64,000 nucleotides of DNA, taken from NCBI RefSeq assembly GCF_001544455.2, contig NZ_FCOC02000008.1, positions 124,001 through 188,000 of the forward strand, in the 5' to 3' direction. Origin of the DNA: Caballeronia sordidicola (GTDB taxonomy: Bacteria > Pseudomonadota > Gammaproteobacteria > Burkholderiales > Burkholderiaceae). Positions 1-7,182 of the stretch are shown in pieces; position 1 is the stretch's first letter; every line of letters begins with the position of its first letter. A program made the position numbers and the translations under genes. The notes below the pieces were generated by a model. The model ran no database searches and was not told where the DNA came from. It worked only from the letters and a program-made list of their open reading frames with translations.

Positions 1-121
1 CGACGCATGGTTCAACGATGGCCGCGGCGAACGCGCCAGCATCTGGGTATCGCATGATCCGGCCCAGGCTAAACGTGTGGGCGAACGCCACCTCGTCATG
101 ACCGCCGGGGTCTTGTCATGA
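1..121 (+). CDS. FetA-like ABC transporter ATPase, C-terminal fragment
   Basis: Only the last 39 codons are inside the window; the reading frame begins off the left edge. The fragment carries the ATPase H-loop signature (WVSHD) followed by a short tail ending in GVLS. Its stop codon overlaps the start of the next gene (ATGA at 118-121), which indicates translational coupling to the permease. By that partner it is most likely the nucleotide-binding subunit of a FetAB/YbbLM-type exporter, which in Escherichia coli is linked to iron efflux. The Walker motifs are not visible here, so the family call rests on the H-loop and on the neighbour. Confidence 0.7.
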   Translation, partial: DAWFNDGRGERASIWVSHDPAQAKRVGERHLVMTAGVLS

Positions 122-927
122 GCGGCTACCAGACGCTGAGTCTTGCCGATATCGGGATCGCGGCGGCGCTGGTCCTCGTGAACGGCGTGTTGTCCGTGCT
201 GCTGAAGCTCGACCTCGAACGCAAGCTCGCGTGGGCGGCGGCGAGAACCGTCGTGCAGTTGCTGGCCATTGGCTATGTGCTTGGTTGGGTTTTTCAGCAC
301 GCGCGCTGGTACGTCGTGCTCCCGTTGATGGCATTGATGACATTGATCGCGGGGCTGTCGGCGTCGAACCGTGGACGGCGCACGTACGCCGGGCAGCGCG
401 CGGACAGCATTGTGTCGATCTGGGTGAGTTCGTGGCTCGTGGCGGCGGTGGGATTGTTCGTCGTGATCCGAATTCATCCGTGGTACGAACCTCAGTACGC
501 CATTCCTATTCTCGGGATGATCCTCGGCAATACGCTGACGGGCGTGTCGCTCGGCATCGAACGGATGACGGAAGAACTGACGGCGGGACGCGGCGTCGTG
601 GAAATGTCGCTCGCACTTGGCGCGACGCGCTGGGAAGCGGCCCAGGGTCCGGCGCGGCAGGCGGTGCGCGCGGGCATGATTCCAACGTTGAACCAGATGA
701 CCGTGGTCGGACTTGTGAGTTTGCCGGGGATGATGACGGGCCAGGTTCTCGCCGGGCAATCGCCGCTGCAGGCGGTGCGCTATCAAATCGTGATCATGTT
801 CTTCATCGCGGCCGCGTCGGCGCTCGGCACGGTGGGCGCGGTGCTGATGACTTACCGGCGGCTGTTTTCGGCGGAACACCGCTTCATGGCGTCGAAGCTG
901 GCCGAGAGAAAAACCAGCCGCAGATGA
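118..927 (+). CDS. fetB: FetB-type (UPF0014) ABC transporter permease
   Basis: 269 residues, the usual size for the FetB/YbbM family, with about seven hydrophobic segments spread along the protein. The central conserved stretch is recognisable (GMILGNTLTGVSLG near residue 140, followed by a coupling region around EMSLALGATRWEA and the GLVSLPGMMTGQ motif). It sits in the inner membrane and pairs with the upstream ATPase, whose stop overlaps its ATG. In enterobacteria FetAB exports iron and protects against peroxide; that role is carried over here by family only. It converges with the hybrid kinase gene, with 13 bases between the two stop codons. Confidence 0.85.
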   Translation: MSGYQTLSLADIGIAAALVLVNGVLSVLLKLDLERKLAWAAARTVVQLLAIGYVLGWVFQHARWYVVLPLMALMTLIAGLSASNRGRRTYAGQRADSIVSIWVSSWLVAAVGLFVVIRIHPWYEPQYAIPILGMILGNTLTGVSLGIERMTEELTAGRGVVEMSLALGATRWEAAQGPARQAVRAGMIPTLNQMTVVGLVSLPGMMTGQVLAGQSPLQAVRYQIVIMFFIAAASALGTVGAVLMTYRRLFSAEHRFMASKLAERKTSRR

Positions 928-940
928 GCGGCCAGCCGCT

Positions 941-2881
941 TCATGCGGCGCCCGGCCGCCGCGCGAACGTATGGATCAGCGACTCGAGCCGCGCAAAATT
1001 CACCGGCTTCGTGAGGTGATCGAGAAAACCTGCTTCGTGGCATCGACGGATATCTTCGTCCATGCCGTAACCGGTGATCGCAACGGATGGCTTGCCAGGC
1101 TGCAATCCCGCCCATGCGCGCGCGACGTCGAGGCCGCTGCCGTCAGGCAGGCCGATGTCGCTGACAAGCAGGTCGAACGTATCCGATGCCGCCACCGACA
1201 ACGCTTGTGCAACGGTCGTGGCAACGGTGACCTGATGACCGAGCACTTCCAGAACCTGCGCCATGGCCGACGACGTATATTCGTTGTCCTCGACCAGCAA
1301 GACCTTCAGCGAGCGCACGATTTCATCGGGATCCTGAGCCGCGCTCGGCGACGCCTCGTCCTGCGCGCCGGATTTGACCAGCGGCAGCGTCAGCGTGAAA
1401 CGCGCGCCCTTGTCGCGTCCGTCGCTCTGAGCGGTCAGCGTGCCGCCGTGCTTCAAAGCCAGCGTGCTCGCGATGGCAAGTCCCAGTCCCAATCCGCCGA
1501 ACGCGCGGGTAATGGAATCGTCGGCTTGCTCGAAGGCCGAAAAGATGCGCGGCAATGCCTCGGCGCTGATGCCGATCCCGCTGTCGGTCACGGAAATGGC
1601 AATGGTCGATGCATCCGGATTCCACATCCGCACCGCAATACGCCCGCCCGCCGGCGTGAACTTCACCGCGTTCTTCATCAGGTTCCAGACGATCTGCTGC
1701 AGGCGCGCGGCATCGCCGAAAACCAGCGTCGAGCTTGCGCCGAGGGTGGTTTCCAGCGTCAGTCCCTTGCCGCGCAAATCCGACTCGGACATGTCGAGCG
1801 CGCTCGACATCAGCGTCTCGAGCACCACGTTCGCAAAATTCAGCGACAGCTTGCCGCGCGCGATGCTGGTCAGATCAAGCAGATCGTCGATCAGGCGCGC
1901 CTCCAGCTCCACGTTGCGCCGGATCAATTCGAGCGTGGGCTGGGCTTCGGCCGGCAGCGTGTGGCGCATTTCGAGCAGCCGGACGGCGGCCACGATAGGC
2001 GTCAAGGGCGTGCGCAATTCGTGCGACAACACCGCAAGGAAGTGGTCCTTCGCCCGATTCGCTGTTTCCGCCTGTTCTTTCGCGACACGCAAGGCGTCGG
2101 CGGCCATGTGTTCTTCGGTGACGTCGCGAATGATCTTCGAATAGCCGATCAGGTCGCCATTTTCCGCACGGATGGCAGTGGTCACGCCCGATGCGAAAAA
2201 CGAGCGGCCGTCGTTGCGCCACAACCAGCGGTCGTCGCTTGCGCTGCCCTCGGCTTGTGCCGTCGCCAGTTCGGCGCCAAATATATCGGCCTCGCGATCT
2301 TCCGGGCCGTAGAACACTTCGGCGGACCGGCCAACCACGTCATGCGCCGAAAACCCCAGAATGCGCTCCGATGCCGCGTTCCACGTCCGTATTCTGCCCT
2401 CCTGGTCGAGCGTGATGACGGCGTAGTCCTTCAATGCGTCGACCAGCAGCCGGAAATGCGTCTCCGTTTCGCGCAGCGCGCGTTCGACGGCAATGCGCTG
2501 CGCGCGCTCCGCGCTCTCCGTCATCGCGCGGCGCACGACCGCCGGCAAGCGCTGCAAACGTTGCTTGAGCACGTAATCCGTGGCGCCGCGCTTGAGCATA
2601 TCGACGGCGTGTTCCTCGCCGAGCACGCCGGAGACAAAGATAAAGGGCGTATTCGGCACCCGTTCACGGGCGATCGCGAGCGCTTCCACGCCGGAAAACA
2701 CCGGCATGACGAAATCGGCGAGGATGACATCGAAATCAGACGTCTCCAGCGCCGCGATGAAATCCTGTTCGGTATAGACAATCTGCACGTCGACCTTGTA
2801 GTCGGCACGCTCCAACTGAGTCAGGGTCAGTTCCGCGTCGAGCGCGTTGTCTTCTACGAGAAGCAGGTGTAAAGGCTGCAT
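941..2881 (-). CDS. Hybrid sensor histidine kinase, REC-PAS-HisKA-HATPase-REC
   Basis: 646 residues with no membrane segment, so cytoplasmic. Domains in order: an N-terminal receiver (acidic residues near 10-11, phospho-acceptor Asp56 in VILADF), a PAS domain (about 145-260), the HisKA dimerisation region with His287 in LSHELRTP, a HATPase domain (about 395-505, with DSGIGI and GGLGLGLAI boxes) and a C-terminal receiver with Asp575 in LVSDIGLPD and Lys in LTKPV. It is the last gene of the bphO-bphP operon, 66 bases after the single-domain regulator. The N-terminal receiver suggests it is gated by another kinase, plausibly BphP. No DNA-binding output domain is present. Confidence 0.9.
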   Translation of the reverse strand: MQPLHLLLVEDNALDAELTLTQLERADYKVDVQIVYTEQDFIAALETSDFDVILADFVMPVFSGVEALAIARERVPNTPFIFVSGVLGEEHAVDMLKRGATDYVLKQRLQRLPAVVRRAMTESAERAQRIAVERALRETETHFRLLVDALKDYAVITLDQEGRIRTWNAASERILGFSAHDVVGRSAEVFYGPEDREADIFGAELATAQAEGSASDDRWLWRNDGRSFFASGVTTAIRAENGDLIGYSKIIRDVTEEHMAADALRVAKEQAETANRAKDHFLAVLSHELRTPLTPIVAAVRLLEMRHTLPAEAQPTLELIRRNVELEARLIDDLLDLTSIARGKLSLNFANVVLETLMSSALDMSESDLRGKGLTLETTLGASSTLVFGDAARLQQIVWNLMKNAVKFTPAGGRIAVRMWNPDASTIAISVTDSGIGISAEALPRIFSAFEQADDSITRAFGGLGLGLAIASTLALKHGGTLTAQSDGRDKGARFTLTLPLVKSGAQDEASPSAAQDPDEIVRSLKVLLVEDNEYTSSAMAQVLEVLGHQVTVATTVAQALSVAASDTFDLLVSDIGLPDGSGLDVARAWAGLQPGKPSVAITGYGMDEDIRRCHEAGFLDHLTKPVNFARLESLIHTFARRPGAA

Positions 2882-2947
2882 GGTCTATGTCTCAGGCGAA
2901 CCGGCGCGCGCAGCAAGGCGCCGGACAGACGAAATAGCGCGTGTGGT

Positions 2948-3412
2948 TCATTCTGGAGCCGGTTGACGGCGCACCCGCATGGAACCGGGCGGCGGCTCGT
3001 TCAGCACGGCCCAGAACACCCCCAGATCCGCGATGGCTTCAACGAACTCGTTGAACTCGACCGGCTTCACCACATAGGCATTCACGCCGAGCGCGTAGCT
3101 GCGCACGAGATCCTGCTCTTCACGCGACGAAGTCAGCATGACAACAGGAATGGACTTCAGCGTCTCGCTCGTGCGAATGGTCTCGAGCACTTCCAGGCCA
3201 TCGATCTTCGGCAGCTTCAGGTCGAGCAGGATGACCGCCGGATTGCCGGGGTTGCGCGTGCTCCAATCGCCTTCGCAGCGCAGGTAGTCGATCGCCTCCT
3301 GTCCGTCGCGCGCCACGATCACTTCATTGGCGAGCTGGCTTTTATCGAGTGCGACGAGCGTCAGTTCGAGATCGCTGGGATTGTCTTCCACAAGCAGGAT
3401 GGGTTTCAGCAT
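2948..3412 (-). CDS. Single-domain response regulator, Rcp1-like
   Basis: 154 residues forming one receiver domain and little else. Visible features are the acidic pair in LLVEDN, phospho-acceptor Asp64 in ILLDLKLPK, the TSS motif in VMLTSS and the conserved Lys in VVKPVEF. Small regulators of this shape, with a short C-terminal tail, are typically encoded next to phytochrome kinases (Rcp1 of cyanobacteria is the reference) and act as phosphate shuttles. It lies 59 bases downstream of bphP and upstream of the hybrid kinase, so it may carry phosphate between them. That wiring is inferred from position. Confidence 0.9.
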   Translation of the reverse strand: MLKPILLVEDNPSDLELTLVALDKSQLANEVIVARDGQEAIDYLRCEGDWSTRNPGNPAVILLDLKLPKIDGLEVLETIRTSETLKSIPVVMLTSSREEQDLVRSYALGVNAYVVKPVEFNEFVEAIADLGVFWAVLNEPPPGSMRVRRQPAPE

Positions 3413-3471
3413 GGTCTGAATTGGACTGATTTTTTAAATAACGCGGGTCCGACGGGGCCGCCCAAACATGT

Positions 3472-5907
3472 TCACTTCGATGACGGCGCGGCTCCGGGCT
3501 TGCGCTCCTTGCCATCGGTATTCACGGAATCCGTCCTGAACACCTTGGGCAGCGAGAAATGAAATGCGGCCCCTTCGCCCTCACGGCCTTCGGCCCACGT
3601 CCGGCCGTCGTGCCGCTCGATGATCCGGCGCACATTGGCGAGCCCTATGCCGGTGCCGTCGAACTCTTCCGCGCGATGCAGCCGCTGGAACACCCCGAAC
3701 AGCTTGTTCACATACTTCATGTTGAAACCGACGCCATTATCCCGCACGCTCAGGATGTATTCGTCGGCCGTCGAATTGACCGACAGTTCGATTTTCGCCG
3801 ATTCTCGCGTGCGCGTGTATTTCACGGCGTTCGAAAACAGGTTGCGCAATGCGATCTGGAGGAACGCTGGGTCGCCGGTGACGCTCGGCAGCTCTGGAAT
3901 GATCCATTCGACTTTCCGGTTGGCGGTTTCGGCACCGAACTCCTGCATGACGGATTGCACTAACTGGTTCAGGTCGACTTGCACCGGACGCAGCGCCGCA
4001 CGGCCCATCTGCGAAAACGTCAGCAAGTCGTCCACCAGCACGCCCGCGAGCCGCGCCGAGTCCAGCATGTTGGTAAGAAAGCGCCGGCTGCGCTCGGAGA
4101 GCTTGTCGCCCTCGGTCTCACGCAGCAGATCGCCGTATCCCGCGATGTGACGCAGCGGCGCGCGCAAATCGTGCGACACCGAATATGAAAAGGCTTCGAG
4201 TTCCTTGTTCGCGCGGCGCAGTTCGTTTGCCAGTTCCGCCAGTTCCTCGGCGCGGCGCAGCACGATGTTGAGCATCGATGCACGGAATTCAGCCGCTATT
4301 TCAAGTTCCACCGGACGCCAGTGCAGCGACCGGTTGCGCACGATTTCGAGCCAGGGCGCGAAGTCCTTGCGCGGCGCCACGCTGCCATCCTGATTCGATA
4401 CACGCTTGACCGGCTCGCCGGCCCACTTGATGGTGCGCGTGGCTTCCGGCCGGAACCAGATCACGTAATTGCGGAAAATCTGCGAGATGGGCACCGCCAG
4501 GATGCCGCTCGCGGTATCGATGTGAAGGGACGCGCGCGGCCACTCTTCCGGCAGCGAGTCGGTCGCATAGACGCCCGTGGTGCTTGATTCGAGCCATTGC
4601 GCCAACGCGAGCACGGTCTCGGCGTCGGGCGTTGCGCCCACGAGCGAAACCTGGCCGTCCGCGACGATCGCAGCACCGCGCGAACCGGCGAAGCACAACA
4701 ATTCGTCGGGCGCCGATTCGAGGGCCACGCGGTAGTCGTCGTGATCCGAGAGCCTCGCTATAAGCCGTGACATCGTGGCGCGCAAGCTCAGCAAATAAGC
4801 GGCCTCGGCGCGTTCCTCCTTCGCCTCGATCTGCAGCGAAACGAGCTGCCCAAGATGCTCGACCGCCATGCGCACTTCGAACGGCACCAGTTGCGCGTCA
4901 TGGTCGTGGCAGGAAATCAGGCCCCAGAGCTTGCCGCGCACGACCAGCGACACCGACATGGACGCAAACGTGCCCATGTTGCGCATGTATTCGAGATGGA
5001 TCGGCGAAAAGCTGCGCAGCGACGTATAGGTCAGATCGAGTGGCCGTCCCGTGACGGGGCTGAGGGGCGGCACGATTCGGGCGGCGCGGGCGTCGACGTT
5101 CGCGACCAGCCGCGCGCGCTGCTTGACGTAAAGCGCGCGTGCCTGGCGCGGGATATCGGAGGCGGGAAAGGTCTGGTGCAGGAACGATGCGTAGCTGTCG
5201 TCCCTGTCTTCGGCCAATACGTGGCTGCGGCCTTCCTCGTCGAAATTGTAGAAAAGCACGCGGCCAAAACCTGTGATGCGCCTGACCTCGCGCACACTTA
5301 GCTCCGCCAGTTCGGCCACCGTTTCGACGTCCTGCATGCTGCGCGTGAAAGTGCGCACGAGCGGATAGATCGATGCAAACACATCCGCGTTCGGATGGCG
5401 CGCGACTTCCAGCTCGACAATCAGGTTGCCATCGTGCCGATGAACGGTGATATCGAATTCGGCTCCATCGGCGGGCGCAGCCGGGTCTGTCTCCGTCTTC
5501 GTCTGCGGCCGGTAAAGCACGTTCTCCGCCACGCCGATGTAAAGCGGCGTCCGGTCGAGCACCGCGGTCGCCTTCGCGTGCGCGATGCGCGCCGCAACAT
5601 CAGCGCCAAGCAGCACATCGACCGGCTCGCCCAGCAACTGTTCAACCGGCCGGCCCGCGAGCACCGCAAGATTTTCGCTCGCCTGGAGGATCGTGAAGGT
5701 ATCGGACAGGCACAGCAAATATCCATGAGGCTGGATACCGCCGGGAATGTGGATCGGCTCGGCGTCGCATTGCGCATTGGCCGCGCCCGAAGCCAGCGTG
5801 AGATGACGCGCCTTCGCGTCGGGCAAGGCCGAGGAATACGGGATCTCGCCATCCGCCATACGCGCTGTCACGCTCATACCTTGCGTAGGCTCTGATCCAC
5901 TGCTCAT
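3472..5907 (-). CDS. bphP: Bacteriophytochrome sensor histidine kinase
   Basis: 811 residues from the start at 5907, which overlaps the bphO stop (ATGA). Order: PAS, GAF, PHY, HisKA, HATPase. Cys47 lies just before EPIHIPGGIQPHG, the expected biliverdin attachment site in the PAS extension. The GAF domain has the PASDIP motif, the QARALY arginine region and conserved histidines in SPIHLEYM and SCHD. The kinase has His579 in SVSHDLRAP, an N box (NLFSNAVKYT), DNGVGF and GTGIGLANV. The PHY tongue reads PRKDF (512-516), where the family norm is PRxSF. It should bind biliverdin made by the upstream heme oxygenase and respond to red/far-red light. A longer upstream start at 6045 would overlap bphO by 142 bases and was rejected. 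Confidence 0.95.
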   Translation of the reverse strand: MSSGSEPTQGMSVTARMADGEIPYSSALPDAKARHLTLASGAANAQCDAEPIHIPGGIQPHGYLLCLSDTFTILQASENLAVLAGRPVEQLLGEPVDVLLGADVAARIAHAKATAVLDRTPLYIGVAENVLYRPQTKTETDPAAPADGAEFDITVHRHDGNLIVELEVARHPNADVFASIYPLVRTFTRSMQDVETVAELAELSVREVRRITGFGRVLFYNFDEEGRSHVLAEDRDDSYASFLHQTFPASDIPRQARALYVKQRARLVANVDARAARIVPPLSPVTGRPLDLTYTSLRSFSPIHLEYMRNMGTFASMSVSLVVRGKLWGLISCHDHDAQLVPFEVRMAVEHLGQLVSLQIEAKEERAEAAYLLSLRATMSRLIARLSDHDDYRVALESAPDELLCFAGSRGAAIVADGQVSLVGATPDAETVLALAQWLESSTTGVYATDSLPEEWPRASLHIDTASGILAVPISQIFRNYVIWFRPEATRTIKWAGEPVKRVSNQDGSVAPRKDFAPWLEIVRNRSLHWRPVELEIAAEFRASMLNIVLRRAEELAELANELRRANKELEAFSYSVSHDLRAPLRHIAGYGDLLRETEGDKLSERSRRFLTNMLDSARLAGVLVDDLLTFSQMGRAALRPVQVDLNQLVQSVMQEFGAETANRKVEWIIPELPSVTGDPAFLQIALRNLFSNAVKYTRTRESAKIELSVNSTADEYILSVRDNGVGFNMKYVNKLFGVFQRLHRAEEFDGTGIGLANVRRIIERHDGRTWAEGREGEGAAFHFSLPKVFRTDSVNTDGKERKPGAAPSSK

Positions 5908-6503
5908 GCCGTTGCCCCCGAATCTGCGCGAACCGCGCCCAGCCAGTCGTGCAAGCCCTCGAAAGTGGCAATGGCAGCCTCCGCTGCAGCGTCGTACTGG
6001 TCGCGTGGCACAGTGGCGCTCGCCGTCTCGCGAAATGCATTCCACATGCTGCCGGTCCGTGCGCCGTAGCCATCGAAATAAGCGTTGCCGAAGCCCGCTT
6101 CGAAATCGAACAGCTTTGCGACATGCGGTGCGATGAACCGCCCGCCAAGCGTCGAACCTTCCATGACATACATGGATCCGAACACGCGGCCCATGGTGTT
6201 CATCAGCGGCAGATGGCTAACCCTGGGCGCCTGTTGAGCATGCGTTGCATCACCGGTTAGAAACGCCAGATCCGCTTCTAGGAGCCGCGCTTTCCGGCGT
6301 GCTTCGAAAAACGGGCGCAAATGCGTCGGCATGGAGATCGCCACCGCTTCTTCCCACGGGGTGACATAACCGTAAAAGCCGTCCAGCAGCGCGACGTAGT
6401 CTTCACGAGACCACTCGGTGCGCATCAGGTCCAACTCATTCTCAAGCCGGGTATGACTTTCGGCGGTTGCGGTTTTCAGAAGGGACAGAAGATCGTATTG
6501 CAT
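5904..6503 (-). CDS. bphO: Biliverdin-producing heme oxygenase
   Basis: 199 residues, the normal length for bacterial phytochrome-linked heme oxygenases. His17 in TAESH is the expected proximal heme ligand, followed by the YVALLDGFYGYVTPWE helix; the distal-helix region is GSTLGGRFIAPHV. The enzyme cleaves heme to biliverdin, the chromophore for BphP. Its TGA overlaps the bphP ATG by one base register, so the two are probably translationally coupled. The start at 6503 begins the conserved region; the upstream extension in the same frame is not family-like. The ribosome binding site is weak and the start lies close to two inverted repeats (6512-6549). Confidence 0.92.
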   Translation of the reverse strand: MQYDLLSLLKTATAESHTRLENELDLMRTEWSREDYVALLDGFYGYVTPWEEAVAISMPTHLRPFFEARRKARLLEADLAFLTGDATHAQQAPRVSHLPLMNTMGRVFGSMYVMEGSTLGGRFIAPHVAKLFDFEAGFGNAYFDGYGARTGSMWNAFRETASATVPRDQYDAAAEAAIATFEGLHDWLGAVRADSGATA

Positions 6504-6832
6504 GGTCCGTTCATGGTTTTTCCATGGGTTCGCTGCACGGCGTGCAGCGCCTGGCTCAATGCCGCATTGCGACGCCGCGTGAGACACGCAGCACTGCAGC
6601 GGCCGCCTCGATGGAACTGAGAGGTTGATTTGCGTAAGCGCGGATATCGGCAAGGATTACCGGAACCCGGGCATCGGCCACGCTGAAAAGGTAGGAATAA
6701 CTGCCGCGAACTCCCTTGAACGCCTTTACCAGCTTGGCTTACGCGCCGATCACACCGGTTTTCGATTCCGCGGGCCCATTCTACGCAAGAGGCGCTTTGT
6801 TGACCACGGGCAGCATTCCTGGCGATGACGAA
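6504..6832. other. Intergenic region upstream of the bph operon
   Basis: 329 bases separate bphO from the small hydrophilic protein gene. Apart from the inverted repeats close to bphO I see no convincing gene, and no promoter with good -35 and -10 boxes. The bph promoter should lie here or within the end of the preceding gene. Confidence 0.5.
6512..6549 (-). promoter_or_regulatory. Paired inverted repeats just upstream of bphO
   Basis: Two hairpins precede the bphO start. CATGG-TTTTT-CCATG spans 6512-6526, and CGCTGCAC-GGC-GTGCAGCG (8-base arms, 3-base loop) spans 6531-6549. In the mRNA a four-codon reading frame (ATG GAA AAA CCA TGA) overlaps the first hairpin. These could be an operator, a leader structure or chance. 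No T-run follows them in a way that makes an ordinary terminator. Confidence 0.35.
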
Positions 6833-7141
6833 TCAGGGCTTGCGCGGGCTGTTCGTGTTCGCGTGCTCGTCCGTTTGCGTACGCTCCTGATAGTCAGCGC
6901 CGCCTCGCCGGTCCGTGTCTTCCAGCCCGCGCTCCAGGTCTTCATGCGCCTGTTCACCGACCCGGCGCGGCTCGCCGTCATCCTGCGAGGCCGGGCTTTC
7001 ATCGGTCTCGTGCGGAAGAGGCGCGACAGTCCCGTCGTCGTGTTTCTGCTGGGCGGCGCGTTTGCTTTCCAGTTCGCGGCCATTTTTCGTGGGACCACTG
7101 CGCGTGGCGTCGTCGTGGGATGTCGTGCGTTGTTGCGTCAT
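6833..7141 (-). CDS. Small hydrophilic hypothetical protein downstream of ligD
   Basis: 102 residues, almost without hydrophobic amino acids and rich in Asp, Glu, Arg, Thr, Gln and His, so probably disordered. The C-terminal part has a regular feel (EQAHEDLERGLEDTDRRGG, then YQERTQTD). I do not recognise a family with certainty. It starts with ATG 41 bases after ligD on the same strand and may be co-transcribed with ku-ligD. A role in end joining, DNA protection or stress is possible only by position. The opposite-strand frames here look like shadows, and the acidic/basic composition with no rare-codon run favours a real gene. Confidence 0.6.
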   Translation of the reverse strand: MTQQRTTSHDDATRSGPTKNGRELESKRAAQQKHDDGTVAPLPHETDESPASQDDGEPRRVGEQAHEDLERGLEDTDRRGGADYQERTQTDEHANTNSPRKP

Positions 7142-7182
7142 TGCTGCCTCCGCAGTTCAAGCGTGTGTTTCAAGCTCGCGGT

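Noticed and set aside
971..2872. A 633-codon open frame on the plus strand opposite the hybrid kinase.
   Set aside because: It mirrors the kinase frame, is Arg/Gln/His-rich and has no family resemblance, as expected for antisense frames in G+C-rich DNA.
5908..6045. A longer N terminus for the phytochrome, starting at 6045.
   Set aside because: It would overlap the conserved C terminus of the heme oxygenase and contains Cys/Arg-rich sequence unlike phytochromes. The start at 5907 gives an ATGA overlap.
6531..6549. The CGCTGCAC...GTGCAGCG repeat as a quorum-sensing lux-type box.
   Set aside because: The arms are separated by only three bases and do not fit the usual lux-box spacing or sequence.
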